A stretch of DNA of 64,000 bases. Source: Halobacillus litoralis. GTDB lineage: Bacteria > Bacillota > Bacilli > Bacillales > Halobacillaceae. Made by a program: the position numbers and the translations under genes. Positions 8,847 through 18,684 of this stretch are shown in pieces. The stretch spans positions 3,032,001 through 3,096,000 of the forward strand of contig NZ_CP129016.1 of the NCBI RefSeq assembly GCF_020524085.2. The letters are read 5' to 3'. The notes under the pieces were generated by a model that had not been told where the DNA came from, did not search any database, and worked only from the letters and a program-made list of their open reading frames with translations. Position 1 is the first letter of the stretch. Each line of letters begins with the position of its first letter.

Positions 8847-9296
8847 TCACCTATTCTGGAAATTTAAGTATTGTTGCATGGATAGTTCATCCATCTGCTT
8901 ATTTTCTTCACTTTTCATAAGATGCCATTGCTCATCCCGCTTATGCTCTACAATTTTTTCAAATTTTTTCACTTCCATATGGGCTTGAGAAAGTTTGGCT
9001 TGTTTTTGTTGCATATTTATCCTTGCCTTTTGGACAACGGGCTGAAGGTGATCGATCGTCTCCTGTAAACCTTGTATGTATCGCTGATGTCGGACGATGG
9101 CGTCTGCTCTCACCGTGTGGTATTTCATTTCCTGCTCAAAGCGTTTTTCCGCTGTTTCCTTCTTCTTCAGACATTCATAAAGTTCTTCTGCATGTTTTTC
9201 AAAATGATTGACAGCTTCCTGATATAACTTCTGGGTCTTTTGCTTCTCTCGATCTCGTAAATCTCTAATTCTTTGGAATGTTTGAATATCAGCCAT
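8847..9296 (-). CDS. fliJ: Flagellar export chaperone FliJ
   Basis: This is a 149-residue, almost entirely alpha-helical coiled-coil protein with high Lys, Glu and Gln content. It starts MADIQTFQRIRDLRDREKQ, typical of FliJ. FliJ inserts into the FliI ATPase hexamer, like the gamma subunit of F-ATPase, and hands substrates to the export gate. Its place directly after fliI is diagnostic. Confidence 0.9.
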   Translation of the reverse strand: MADIQTFQRIRDLRDREKQKTQKLYQEAVNHFEKHAEELYECLKKKETAEKRFEQEMKYHTVRADAIVRHQRYIQGLQETIDHLQPVVQKARINMQQKQAKLSQAHMEVKKFEKIVEHKRDEQWHLMKSEENKQMDELSMQQYLNFQNR

Positions 9297-9309
9297 ATCT
9301 AGCGGCCTC

Positions 9310-10614
9310 CTAAACGAACAGATTTCTCAAATCTTCCACTGACTTCTCAAAGCTTGCCGGCTCGTGAATCCCTTGTCTTAAAAATTGAATGATGGCAGAG
9401 TGATAGGATATCGCTTGATCGATTTCCATACTCGATCCCTTTTTGTAAGCTCCAATTTGGATCAGCTCACTATTTTCTTCGTAAGTAGCTAAAAGGGCGC
9501 GCAGCTTCTCAGCAGATTCTTTATGGTCGGGAGCAGCAATTTGCTTCATCACGCGGCTGATCGATCTTAAGATATTGATAGCTGGAAAGTGACCCTGCTC
9601 TGCGAGTTTCCGATCGAGAACAAAGTGACCATCGAGAATTCCCCGTACGGTATCAGAAATTGGCTCATTCAAGTCATCGCCGTCAACTAAAACCGTATAA
9701 AAAGCAGTAATCGTTCCGTTAGTACTTGACCCTGTCCGTTCTAAAAGTTTCGGTAATAGAGCAAAAACAGATGGCGTATAGCCTTTTGTGGTGGGTGGTT
9801 CGCCTGTAGCGAGACCGATTTCACGTTGAGCCATAGCAAAACGTGTGACGGAATCCATCATCAAATTGACGTTGTACCCTTGGTCACGAAAATATTCACT
9901 AATGGCTGTCGCTGTGTATGCACCTTTCACTCTCATTAGAGCAGGCTGATCTGAAGTGGCAACGACGAGGATGGAGTTTTTCAACCCTTCTTCACCAAGG
10001 TCATTCTCAATAAACTCTCTCACTTCTCGCCCTCTTTCACCGATCAGAGCGATCACATTCAAATCGGCGGAGCTATTTCGAGCGATCATCCCCATCAATG
10101 TGCTTTTACCAACTCCACTCCCTGCGAAAATACCGACTCTCTGTCCTTTTCCGACAGTCAGCATCGTATCGACAGCTCTCACACCGACTTGAATGGGTTC
10201 ATGTATCGGTGGCCTCATGAGAGGATTAGGAGGGTTTTGATCTGTCGGATACCCTTTTAAACCGAGCGGCATTGACATTCCATCTAACGGGTGCCCGGTC
10301 GCATCAAGGATCTTTCCAATAAGGCCCATTCCGACTTTAATTCGCATAGGTTCACCGGTTGCCTCAACAATGCTACCTGGACGAACTTCTTTCACTTCCC
10401 GAAAAGGCATCAAGAGGATGTTTTCATTGTTGAAACCGACGACCTCGGCTGCAATCTTTTCTTTTTGTTCAGACGTATGGATATAACACAAATCCCCGAC
10501 AGAGGCTTCCGGGCCTTTTGATTCAATCATGAGTCCGACAACTCTATGAATTTTCCCATACCTTTTCATAGATTCAGCATTGGAAATCGCATCAAAATAA
10601 CGCTGACTATTCAT
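9310..10614 (-). CDS. fliI: Flagellum-specific ATPase FliI
   Basis: FliI energises the flagellar type III export system. The 434-residue protein has the F1-ATPase beta-like fold. It has a Walker A motif GIFAGSGVGKSTLMG near residue 165, IALIGERGREVREFIE, and a Walker B region VNLMMDSVTRFAMAQREIGLA. The type III ATPase hallmarks GEPPTTKGYTPSVFALLPKL and LDRKLAEQGHFPAIN are also present. The ATG at 10614 follows AGGAG by 7 nt and overlaps fliH by 8 nt. It is intact and of normal length. Confidence 0.97.
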   Translation of the reverse strand: MNSQRYFDAISNAESMKRYGKIHRVVGLMIESKGPEASVGDLCYIHTSEQKEKIAAEVVGFNNENILLMPFREVKEVRPGSIVEATGEPMRIKVGMGLIGKILDATGHPLDGMSMPLGLKGYPTDQNPPNPLMRPPIHEPIQVGVRAVDTMLTVGKGQRVGIFAGSGVGKSTLMGMIARNSSADLNVIALIGERGREVREFIENDLGEEGLKNSILVVATSDQPALMRVKGAYTATAISEYFRDQGYNVNLMMDSVTRFAMAQREIGLATGEPPTTKGYTPSVFALLPKLLERTGSSTNGTITAFYTVLVDGDDLNEPISDTVRGILDGHFVLDRKLAEQGHFPAINILRSISRVMKQIAAPDHKESAEKLRALLATYEENSELIQIGAYKKGSSMEIDQAISYHSAIIQFLRQGIHEPASFEKSVEDLRNLFV

Positions 10615-11368
10615 TTCCCATCTCCTCATTCGCAATAGAGAGCAGTTGTTGTCTGAGTTCTGATAACTGTGTATCTATACTTCCATCAAGCCTTCCAAAC
10701 TGTGACTCCACGATACAGGCGTTAGATTCTAACTCTTCATGTGCATAGATGCTTAGATAAGAAGATGGTGTGACCAGCCGTTCAAGTTCGTCAGACTGTT
10801 TATGGACGAGGTCGTATTTTTCTGGATGAACATACAAAGCGACTTCAGGTTGGCCTTTAACCTCTTCAATCACTTTTTTGACCAATGGTATAAACAAAGT
10901 CGATTCTTCTTCAAGTTTCGCATGAAGGATTTTCTCAGCTGTTTTCATGGCCACTTCTACAATGGTTCTTTCACTATTTGTAACCGTACGGTCATGCGAA
11001 GCTTTCGCTTGCTGGATGATATCGTTAGCCTGGGATAGTCTGGTTTGTAAGGCGTCGATTCCCTCCTCATGACCTTTTTGAAAACCTTCTTTCAACCCTT
11101 TTTGGAAGGCTTCATTTTCAATCACTTTTCTCTCTTCTTCCCAAGTAGCTTTAAGAGACTTTATTTCTTGTTCCGTGGATCGAATCAACTGTTCTCTTTG
11201 ACTCTTTGCTGCTTCTAAGTCTCTTTGGGCTTGTTCCAGCTCTTGATTGATTTGCAGACTTTTTTGCTCCTGTTCATTTTCCTGAGCGCTCGGTCCTTGA
11301 ATATGAACGGGCTTTAAGCCGATGACTCGACCATTTGATGAAGGTCTACCTTTAGACAATGATGTCAT
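10607..11368 (-). CDS. fliH: Flagellar export stator protein FliH
   Basis: FliH is the peripheral stalk-like negative regulator of FliI. The protein (253 residues) has a long Gln/Glu-rich coiled coil (about residues 30-90). It also has the glycine-spaced repeat GLKEGFQKGHEEGIDALQ that is typical of FliH, then a globular C-terminal domain with EVAMKTAEKILHAKL. The ATG at 11368 is preferred; a GTG at 11377 in the same frame is possible. It overlaps the end of fliG by 17 nt and the start of fliI by 8 nt. Confidence 0.92.
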   Translation of the reverse strand: MTSLSKGRPSSNGRVIGLKPVHIQGPSAQENEQEQKSLQINQELEQAQRDLEAAKSQREQLIRSTEQEIKSLKATWEEERKVIENEAFQKGLKEGFQKGHEEGIDALQTRLSQANDIIQQAKASHDRTVTNSERTIVEVAMKTAEKILHAKLEEESTLFIPLVKKVIEEVKGQPEVALYVHPEKYDLVHKQSDELERLVTPSSYLSIYAHEELESNACIVESQFGRLDGSIDTQLSELRQQLLSIANEEMGNE

Positions 11369-12365
11369 CTCCTCCACCTCTTGCTATCACAATTTCACCA
11401 ACATCCTCTAAACGGCGAATGGTAGAAACCACTCTCGTTTGAGCTTCCTCCACATCCCGAAGCCTGACGGGTCCCATGAACTCCATCTCTTCTTTAAATG
11501 TGGTCGCCATCCGTTCAGACATATTACTGAATACGATGTCTTTAACTTCTTCACTGGACACTTTAAGCGACAAACGCAGATCATCATTTTCCACATCACG
11601 GATGATTCTCTGGATCGCCCGGTTATCAAGAGCAACGATATCTTCAAAGACGAACATCCGCTTCTTAATTTCTTCCGCCAGTTCAGGATCCTGTATTTCA
11701 AGGGAGTCAAGAATCGTTCTTTCTGTACTACGATCGACACCATTCAAAACTTCCACAACGGCTTGAATGCCACCCGTTTCTGTATAATCCTGTGTTACTG
11801 TGGTCGATAACTTTTTCTCAAGAATTTGTTCAACCTGACTGATCACTTCAGGGGAGGTCGAATCCATTGTGGCAATTCTCCGAGCCACATCTGCCTGAAG
11901 TTCTTGTGGAAGTTCTGATAAGATCTGTCCGGACTGTTCAGGGTCGAGGTAGGACAGAACGAGCGCTATCGTTTGTGGGTGCTCGTTTTGAATAAAGTTC
12001 AGAATCTGGTGAGCATCTGCTTTTCTAGCAAAATCAAACGGCTTCACCTGCAAAGACGAAGTGAGACGTCCGATGATGTTAGACGCTTCATCGGAACCGA
12101 GCGCTTTCTCAAGAATGGTTTTGGCATAACCTATCCCCCCCTGAGAAATGTAATCCTGAGCTAAAGCAATTTGATGGAACTGGTCCAGAATTTCTTCTTT
12201 TTCTTTACTATCCACTTTTTGAACAGAAGAGATTTCCAACGTCAATTGTTCAATCTCTTCTTCATCTAAATGTTTGTACACTTGAGCAGCGACATCCGGC
12301 CCAAGGGAAATCAACAGGACAGCCGCTTTCTGCTTACCTGTCAACACTGACTTTCTCAAGGCCAT
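11352..12365 (-). CDS. fliG: Flagellar motor switch protein FliG
   Basis: FliG is the rotor protein that contacts the MS ring through its N-terminus and the stator through its C-terminus. The 337-residue sequence has the three FliG domains. The N-terminal part carries KAAVLLISLGPDVAAQVYKHL and the middle has the EHPQTIALVLSYLDPEQ motif. The C-terminal charged torque helix follows DLRLSLKVSSEEVKDIVFSN (residues about 270-290). Length and order (after fliF, before fliH) are standard. Confidence 0.97.
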   Translation of the reverse strand: MALRKSVLTGKQKAAVLLISLGPDVAAQVYKHLDEEEIEQLTLEISSVQKVDSKEKEEILDQFHQIALAQDYISQGGIGYAKTILEKALGSDEASNIIGRLTSSLQVKPFDFARKADAHQILNFIQNEHPQTIALVLSYLDPEQSGQILSELPQELQADVARRIATMDSTSPEVISQVEQILEKKLSTTVTQDYTETGGIQAVVEVLNGVDRSTERTILDSLEIQDPELAEEIKKRMFVFEDIVALDNRAIQRIIRDVENDDLRLSLKVSSEEVKDIVFSNMSERMATTFKEEMEFMGPVRLRDVEEAQTRVVSTIRRLEDVGEIVIARGGGDDIIV

Positions 12366-12377
12366 ACAGAGACCTCC

Positions 12378-13986
12378 TTAATCTTCCGCAATCCATGATC
12401 GCAATAGTTTCGCAAAATCTTCCGGTTTTTCTTTCGCCATTTTTTCCAACTGTTTCCGTTTACGTGTTCCTTCATCTTCACGTTCTTCTATAGAAGGCAC
12501 TTCCTGAGGCTTGGATTCATGGACCTCTTTTTCAAACATCATGTACTCTTCGTCATTATCTTCCTTAGCTCTCTTTCTGCGAGTAAGAACGATGAGAAGG
12601 ACGATAATTGTAAATAGGAGTAAACCTCCTATTACATAAGCCCAAAGTGGGATGCCCTGACCTGAATCAGGGAACTCAGGTTCTCCGTTGAACTCTTGGA
12701 AAACAATCGATACTTTTTCTTGTGTGTCTATTTCTCCGTACTGGCCATTAATCGATGTTGTAATCATTGAATCCACAATGGACTGTACGCTCTCTTGAAC
12801 AGTTTGTTGCTCCGCAGCAGTCAGGTATTCGATTTCTCCCTCTGGACCCACACTTTTCGTATTATCGATGGCTACTTGAATCCCCTAGGTCCCTTACCTT
12901 ATATGGGCTTTCTTCGATATTCTTTTTTATGCGGTTGAACTCGTTGTTAATGGTTTCGCGATTCATTTCGTAATCGCCACCTGAGCCTTCTGTGCCAGCG
13001 GGGTATTCAGGTATGTCCCCTTCTTCCGTGCCTACAGGACCACCCTCAGGCACACCACCTTCGTAGGTCTCTTCAATTCTTTCTACACTTACAGGCAGCC
13101 CTTCCATCGTTTCAGGATCTACCGGTTCTACCAGTTCTTCTACGCGGTTTTCTTTTGTGAAATCTATGTCCGCAGTTACGGTAGCGATTACTTTTTGTTG
13201 ACCGATCATCATTCCAAGCATGCGTTGCAAACGCTGCTTAATGTCTCTTTCAATGTCTTTTTTCACATTCTGCTGATATGTATAAGCATTTTCTGAGCTA
13301 CCTAACGGTGATTCATTTATATCAAAATAGTTAAAATTTTGATCCATAATGACGATATTATCTTTAGGCAGGTTCGGTACAGACTTGGAAGCTAAATTAT
13401 AAAGAGCTTGGATTTGACCATTTTCGATTTGATACCCAGGCTGTACATTCAGCACAATTGAGGCTGAAGCCGGTTGCGCCGATTCAGAAACAAAAACCTG
13501 CTCTTCAGGCATGTTAATCATGACCTGAGCGTCCTGAATGCCTGTGATGCCCTTCATTAAATTTGCAAGTTCAGTCTGCATCGCATCCAGCTTGATGACA
13601 TCAAACTCATTATCCGTCATCCCCCAAGAAGTATTACCACTGAAGAAACCATAATCGATCGTTCCACTATTGGGCAGCCCGGCGGCTGCGAGATCCACAA
13701 GCAAACCTTCTGCCTGTGTGTCTGGAACAAGGATGGTTGAACCTCCCTGTTCAAGTTCATATGTAACCCCTCTTGTTTCAAGTTCCGTTTTGATTTGACC
13801 AATTTCCTGTAAAGTAAGATCCCTGTATAAAGGGACCATCTTCGTACTTGAAGCGAAGACACTTGTTAGGACAAGGATGAAAATGATAGCAGCTATTCCG
13901 CCAATCATCCAACCCTTTTGCGATTTTTTCCGCTCTTTCCAAAAGGTTGTCATTCTTTCTTGATATTTTTTTATTTTTTCTTTCAT
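12378..13986 (-). pseudogene. fliF: Flagellar MS-ring protein FliF, frameshifted
   Basis: FliF forms the membrane MS ring on which the flagellum is built. The 5' part (13986 to about 12886) has the first transmembrane helix (about residues 23-43) and the secretin-like ring-building domains, ending YKVRDLG before the frame breaks and stops at 12862. The 3' part (about 12881-12378) reads IQVAIDNT in the shifted frame. It then has the second transmembrane helix (IPLWAYVIGGLLLF) and the C-terminal FliG-binding tail ending DFAKLLRSWIAED. Removing one base from the C4 run at 12882-12885 restores 535 residues, the normal length. Sequencing error is a serious alternative. Confidence 0.94.
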
Positions 13987-14048
13987 AGTTGCCCCCAAAA
14001 AAAGCACGACCTAAGCGAATGGTTTAGTGCGAATTAAATATAGTAGAG

Positions 14049-14354
14049 TCACACTTGCATACGCATGACTTCTTTATATGCTTCTACGACTTTACTCTGC
14101 ATTTCCACAGCTGTTTTCATAGTGATGCTTGCCTTTTGTGAAGTAATCATCACATCATGCAAATCATTGATTTCTCCTTGAGCAAGAGCCTTTGTCTTAT
14201 CATTAGATGAAATTTGCGCTTCGTTCACCCCTGCAATTGCATTCTTTAACTGACTGGCAAATGCAGCGTGAGCTTCACCTGGAGAAACATTTTTCTTCCA
14301 TTGCGTTTGAGAAGGTTGGCTTAAGGGGATGGTGTTAACTAGATGGTTTGACAT
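14049..14354 (-). CDS. fliE: Flagellar hook-basal body complex protein FliE
   Basis: This is a 101-residue protein with a helical C-terminal domain containing LHDVMITSQKASITMKTAVEMQSKVVEAYKEVMRMQV (in parts: DVMITSQKAS, MRMQV), the FliE signature. FliE links the MS ring to the rod. AAGGAGAA lies at proper distance from the ATG. It lies between flgC and fliF as expected. Confidence 0.95.
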   Translation of the reverse strand: MSNHLVNTIPLSQPSQTQWKKNVSPGEAHAAFASQLKNAIAGVNEAQISSNDKTKALAQGEINDLHDVMITSQKASITMKTAVEMQSKVVEAYKEVMRMQV

Positions 14355-14371
14355 TGTAAATTCTCCTTACC

Positions 14372-14824
14372 TTATCTTCCGATTTCCAATGCTTTCATTA
14401 ACATACTTTTCGATGCATTGACGGCCGTAACATTCGCCTCATAAGAACGAGTGGCACTCATCATATCGACCATTTCTTTTAAAGGATCGACATTCGGTAG
14501 TTCTACATAGCCATCCTCGTTCGCATCCGGATGATTCGGGTTATACACAAGTTTAAACGGCTCATCATCTTCAACGATTTCGGTTGCTTTCACACCACTT
14601 CCTTGCGATGAATCAGTGGCTGCTTTATGTAAAAAACTTTTGAAATTGTTTTGAGACGGCTCGAAAACAACCATTTTGCGCTGATAAGGCTGCCAGTCTC
14701 CGTTCTCATCAAGAGTGGCACGCGTTGTGTTAGCGTTCGCCATATTCGATGAAGCCACATCCATTCGTAAGCGCTGAGCTGTGAGAGCGCTAGCACTATT
14801 ATTCATAGCATGAAAAATACTCAT
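14372..14824 (-). CDS. flgC: Flagellar basal-body rod protein FlgC
   Basis: This 150-residue rod protein has the N-terminal helix MSIFHAMNNSASALTAQRLR and the motif VASSNMANANTTRA (the rod/hook consensus region). Its C-terminus reads EMVDMMSATRSYEANVTAVNASKSMLMKALEIGR (partial: TRSYEANVTA). It forms part of the proximal rod. It is directly behind flgB with only a few bases between them. Confidence 0.96.
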   Translation of the reverse strand: MSIFHAMNNSASALTAQRLRMDVASSNMANANTTRATLDENGDWQPYQRKMVVFEPSQNNFKSFLHKAATDSSQGSGVKATEIVEDDEPFKLVYNPNHPDANEDGYVELPNVDPLKEMVDMMSATRSYEANVTAVNASKSMLMKALEIGR

Positions 14825-14827
14825 CCG

Positions 14828-15220
14828 TTAATTCCCTCCTCTGATTACGGACTCCAGGCTACGGAATTTCCCACTCATACGATCAACCAGAGCCTGATAT
14901 TGAATTTGATTTTGTGCTAGATCATTCATTTCTTTATCAATGTCCACATTATTTCCATTATGATTGTATACCGTATTCGTTTTTGTAAAAGTCCGATACG
15001 GTTCACCAGAATCATTTTTGAAGGGTAAATGCCGTTCATTCGTCCTTTTTGCTTGCAGGAACGAATGTTCTTGATCTAACACATCCTTAAAAGCGACGCC
15101 TTTTGCTTTATACCCTGGCGTATCTACGTTGGCAATATTATTAGAGATCGCTCTATTTTTCGCTGATGAATAGTCTAAAGCATTCTCTAAACTTGTAAAA
15201 GTACTACTGAAAAGAGTCAT
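14828..15220 (-). CDS. flgB: Flagellar basal-body rod protein FlgB, first gene of the fla/che operon
   Basis: This proximal rod protein (130 residues) starts MTLFSSTFTSLENALDYSS and carries the conserved AISNNIANVDTPGYKAKGV. The ATG at 15220 has GAGGTGG just upstream; the longer frame to 15241 lacks a ribosome binding site. It opens the flagellar operon that runs to the left edge of the window, and follows codY across a 0.7-kb gap. Confidence 0.95.
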   Translation of the reverse strand: MTLFSSTFTSLENALDYSSAKNRAISNNIANVDTPGYKAKGVAFKDVLDQEHSFLQAKRTNERHLPFKNDSGEPYRTFTKTNTVYNHNGNNVDIDKEMNDLAQNQIQYQALVDRMSGKFRSLESVIRGGN

Positions 15221-15262
15221 TACTCCACCTCTATTCGACAATTTTCTATACTCACAGACATA

Positions 15263-15292
15263 ATTGTAAAAAAATTCACGTACTTCTGTCTA
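15263..15292 (-). promoter_or_regulatory. Candidate SigA promoter of the fla/che operon
   Basis: On the minus strand TAGACA (15287-15292) and TACAAT (15263-15268) are separated by 18 nt, and lie about 45 nt upstream of the flgB start. The -10 is one base from consensus. The position suits the main vegetative promoter of the operon. No transcription data are available to me. Confidence 0.6.
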
Positions 15293-15880
15293 TACAAAAT
15301 TCCACTTTTTTACGAGAGTATTACAAACACCCCAAAGGAACCTGGGACAATTTCCTTACTTTTTGGCTTTTGTTTCCATGTGTCGAAAACTTTCCCATAA
15401 TGAACATTATTACATAACTTTTTGTCGAATAGTGAATATATTATGGATATTTTTAAAACACGACATAAGATAGTGAAAATAGGTTAAATCTGTTAAAAAA
15501 ACACTCTGTTACATGCATGGATTGGTTACTAGTCATTATAATAAATGACAGGATTGTGGAAGCATGAATGTCGAGGGGGGGCCTTTTAGCTTAACGGCAG
15601 AGGAAAAAGGTTTTCTTACCACATGGACTTATACGAGTTGTGGTGGTTCGATGTTGGCACAAATATGCCGAATATAATCGAACTTCCTTTATCCTTTTGA
15701 GCCTACTCAGCCTTTATCCTGTAAGGTCTCAGCTTTCCAGGGTCCCCAGAGGAGTTAAAGCCCCTTTGCCATATGAGGTTCTCAAACTCCCCTGCAAACT
15801 CATTCATCAAGTCCGTCTAAAAACAAAATACGTGAGGGAAGTAGAATTAAAAAATCCTCACAGAAAATAAATTTAAACGT
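15293..15880. other. Intergenic region between codY and flgB, no convincing gene
   Basis: The stretch is AT-rich near flgB and more mixed toward codY. Short open frames on the plus strand (a 25-codon frame from 15623 and a 76-codon GTG frame from 15640) have no good ribosome binding site and no family I recognise. A tRNA-like 5' motif (AGCTTAACGGCAGAG) lies near 15587, but no matching acceptor stem or T-arm follows. I see no repeat element of the type found in the other gaps. Confidence 0.5.
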
Positions 15881-15917
15881 AAAAAAACGCCACTTTTATA
15901 TAAAGTGGCGTTTTTTT
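15881..15917. terminator. Intrinsic terminator downstream of codY
   Basis: A hairpin with stem CGCCACTTT/AAAGTGGCG lies at about 15888-15910, flanked by A7 on one side and T7 on the other. It can act in both directions. It lies immediately after the codY stop codon and separates the codY operon from the fla/che operon. Confidence 0.9.
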
Positions 15918-15918
15918 C

Positions 15919-16698
15919 TTAATTGGTACGAAGTTTTTGAAGCTCTAGTAGGAAATTATTATTCAATACTTTAATATATGTTCCCTTCATACCTAAAGAA
16001 CGGGACTCGATGACACCAGCGCTTTCCAGTTTTCTCAACGCATTAACAATCACTGACCTTGTGATTCCAACACGATCGGCAATTTTACTTGCTACAAGCA
16101 GTCCTTCGTTCCCTTCCAGCTCTTCGAAAATGTGTTCGATCGCTTCAAGTTCACTGTAGGATAGAGAGCTGATCGCCATTTGTACGACAGCTTTGCTTCG
16201 TGCTTCCTGCTCAATTTCCTCTGTTTTTTCATGAAGAATTTCCATACCAACTACGGTAGCACCGTATTCCGCAAGAAGTAGGTCATCTTCATTGAAATTG
16301 CTGTTTAGACGGCTTAAAATTAGCGTACCTAGACGCTGTCCACCACCGATAATCGGTACGATTGTCGTCAGTCCATTCTCAAACAGTTCACGATTTTCTA
16401 CAGGGAAAGCTGTGTATTCACTGTTAATATCTATATCCGGTGTTGTTTCTTCTATTTTGAAAAGGTTTTGTGTGTACTCTTCCGGAAATTGACGCTCTGA
16501 AAGCATGGCCTTCATTCGCTCATTTTCAATTTCCTGATTGATGGCAAAGCCTAAAAGCTTTCCTCGGCGGCTTAATACGAATGTATTCGCCTCAATCACA
16601 TCTCGCATCGTTGCGGACATATCATTAAAGTCCACCGATTTTCCGGTTGTTTTTTGTAGCATTGCATTGATTTTACGTGCACGGTCTAATAGTTTCAT
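15919..16698 (-). CDS. codY: Global GTP- and branched-chain amino acid-sensing regulator CodY
   Basis: CodY represses many stationary-phase and nutrient genes when GTP and branched-chain amino acids are plentiful. The N-terminal GAF domain has [14 protein letters not shown] sequence ([15 protein letters not shown]) and [17 protein letters not shown]. The C-terminal winged helix has [38 protein letters not shown] (partial: [13 protein letters not shown]). The ATG at 16698 gives 259 residues, as in B. subtilis, with AAGGAGG 8 nt upstream. It is last in the xerC-hslV-hslU-codY operon. Confidence 0.98.
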   Translation of the reverse strand: MKLLDRARKINAMLQKTTGKSVDFNDMSATMRDVIEANTFVLSRRGKLLGFAINQEIENERMKAMLSERQFPEEYTQNLFKIEETTPDIDINSEYTAFPVENRELFENGLTTIVPIIGGGQRLGTLILSRLNSNFNEDDLLLAEYGATVVGMEILHEKTEEIEQEARSKAVVQMAISSLSYSELEAIEHIFEELEGNEGLLVASKIADRVGITRSVIVNALRKLESAGVIESRSLGMKGTYIKVLNNNFLLELQKLRTN

Positions 16699-16723
16699 GT
16701 TCATTTCCTCCTTGTTGTTCACC

Positions 16724-18121
16724 CTATAAAATAAATCGACTCAAATCTTTGTTTTTTACGATTGATGATAGTTTGCTGTCTACATACTGTGGTGTGATTT
16801 CAATGGTTTCCATCGTAACGTCAGGTGCTTCAAAGGATAAATCCTCCAGCAGTTTTTCTAAAATCGTATGCAACCTCCGCGCCCCGATGTTGTCTGTTTC
16901 CTGATTTACTTCATGAGCGATTTCTGCGAGTCTAGTAATAGCATCGTCAGAAAATTCAACCTTTATACCTTCTATTTCAAGTAATGCCTTATATTGTTTC
17001 AAAAGAGCATTTGAAGGCTCTGTTAAAATGTTCTTGAAGTCTGAAACACTGAGTTTATTCAACTCTACGCGAATCGGAAACCTTCCCTGCAGTTCTGGGA
17101 TTAAATCCGATGGCTTAGCCATATGAAACGCACCCGCAGCAACAAATAGAATATGGTCAGTCGCTACTGGTCCATATTTCGTCACAACCGTTGAGCCTTC
17201 GACAATCGGAAGGATGTCTCTCTGTACACCTTCACGGGAAACATTCGCCTGGTTATCGCCCTTCGCCGCAACTTTATCGATCTCATCAATAAAGATCATT
17301 CCTGCCTGTTCTACTTTAGCGACGGCATCCTGACCGACTTCGTCCATATCCACCAACTTGCCTGCTTCTTCCTGTGTTAATACTTTTCGTGCTTCGGAAA
17401 CAGGAAGTTTACGTTTCTTTTTCTTCTTCGGCATGAATTGACTGAATGCATCCTGCATGTTCATACCCATCTGTTCCATACCGGAGCCTTGCATCATATC
17501 AAACATGGAAGATTGAGATTCTTCCACTTCGATGGTTACCATTCGGTCTTCCAGCTCACCAAGATCCAATTGATGACGAATACGGCTTCTTTTTGTCTCT
17601 ATTTCCGCTTCTTCACTCTTCTCATCAGGATCCACTTCCTGCTGACTGCCTTGATTAAAGATCATCTCAAATGGATTTTTGAAGTTATTGGACTGCTTTT
17701 TCTTAGAAGGAACGAGTAGTTTTACAAGCCGTTTGTTTGCTTGTTCTTCCGCTCTGTCTTTCACAGCTTCCATTTTTTCTTCCTTCACCATACGTACGGC
17801 CATTTCCACCAAGTCGCGTACCATAGATTCAACATCTCGACCAACGTATCCGACTTCAGTGAATTTCGTGGCTTCCACTTTTACAAAAGGAGCCCCGACT
17901 AGTTTTGCCAACCGACGGGCAATTTCAGTTTTCCCTACTCCCGTAGGACCCATCATCAGGATATTTTTCGGTACGATTTCATCTTTCAAATCATCCGTCA
18001 GCTGCATGCGACGATATCTGTTCCGAAGAGCAATGGCTACAGATCGCTTGGCGCTTTCCTGGCCAATAATATATTGATCGAGTTTTTCAACAATTTGTCT
18101 AGGAGTCAAGTTTAATGACAT
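16724..18121 (-). CDS. hslU: HslU (ClpY) ATPase subunit of the HslUV protease
   Basis: This 465-residue AAA+ unfoldase feeds substrates to HslV. It has Walker [16 protein letters not shown] near residue 55, the pore motif GYVGRDVES, and an inserted I-domain (about 110-245). Walker B is [13 protein letters not shown], and the sensor region with GRFPIRVEL follows. The C-terminus ends SRFILLL-like (SRFIL), the tail that docks on HslV. It lies between hslV and codY. Confidence 0.97.
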   Translation of the reverse strand: MSLNLTPRQIVEKLDQYIIGQESAKRSVAIALRNRYRRMQLTDDLKDEIVPKNILMMGPTGVGKTEIARRLAKLVGAPFVKVEATKFTEVGYVGRDVESMVRDLVEMAVRMVKEEKMEAVKDRAEEQANKRLVKLLVPSKKKQSNNFKNPFEMIFNQGSQQEVDPDEKSEEAEIETKRSRIRHQLDLGELEDRMVTIEVEESQSSMFDMMQGSGMEQMGMNMQDAFSQFMPKKKKKRKLPVSEARKVLTQEEAGKLVDMDEVGQDAVAKVEQAGMIFIDEIDKVAAKGDNQANVSREGVQRDILPIVEGSTVVTKYGPVATDHILFVAAGAFHMAKPSDLIPELQGRFPIRVELNKLSVSDFKNILTEPSNALLKQYKALLEIEGIKVEFSDDAITRLAEIAHEVNQETDNIGARRLHTILEKLLEDLSFEAPDVTMETIEITPQYVDSKLSSIVKNKDLSRFIL

Positions 18122-18133
18122 TCATGGTCCCCC

Positions 18134-18679
18134 TTAATCGAGAACTTCCGGGATTATTTGATCATTGGTAAACACACAAATCTCTCCTGCAACCTCAAGA
18201 GCTGCTCTAGCAATTTGAGAAGCAGATTGTTCCGGTGAATAACGTTTCAAAGCTCGCCCTGCACTTAAAGCGAAGTTTCCACCTGAGCCGATAGCAAGAA
18301 TACCATCGTCCGGTTCTATTACTTCCCCAGTACCCGATACAAGAAACATATTTTCTTTATCCATAACAATCAACATCGCTTCTAATTTCCTTAGAACACG
18401 ATCACTACGCCACTCTTTGGCAAGTTCCACAGAAGCTCTTGCCAAGTTTCCGTCATAGCTTTCCAGTTTTCCTTCAAACTTCTCAAAAAGAGTAAAAGCA
18501 TCGGCCACAGAACCAGCGAAGCCTGCTAATACTTGATCATTAAATAGTCGACGAACTTTTCTTGCCTTATGCTTCATCACTACTTGATTACCTAATGTTA
18601 CCTGGCCATCTCCGCTCATCGCACACTCTCCATTGTGCTGTACGGCAAAGATCGTTGTTGCATGAAATTGCTGCTCCAT
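18134..18679 (-). CDS. hslV: HslV (ClpQ) peptidase subunit of the HslUV protease
   Basis: This N-terminal nucleophile hydrolase has the family start [13 protein letters not shown] and [13 protein letters not shown] block ([12 protein letters not shown]). It also has [26 protein letters not shown] and [20 protein letters not shown]. The ATG at 18679 (181 residues) follows AGAGGTG. B. subtilis ClpQ begins MSSFHATT and uses an N-terminal Ser; here the start is MEQQFHATT, with no Ser, so Thr in TTIFAV is the only obvious nucleophile. The stop of xerC lies 6 nt upstream. Confidence 0.95.
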   Translation of the reverse strand: MEQQFHATTIFAVQHNGECAMSGDGQVTLGNQVVMKHKARKVRRLFNDQVLAGFAGSVADAFTLFEKFEGKLESYDGNLARASVELAKEWRSDRVLRKLEAMLIVMDKENMFLVSGTGEVIEPDDGILAIGSGGNFALSAGRALKRYSPEQSASQIARAALEVAGEICVFTNDQIIPEVLD

Positions 18680-18684
18680 TGTTT

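Noticed and set aside
15580..15660. tRNA-like segment (AGCTTAACGGCAGAG and a later GGTTCGAT)
   Set aside because: The spacing between D-loop-like and T-loop-like motifs is wrong, the T-arm does not pair, and no acceptor stem or CCA follows.
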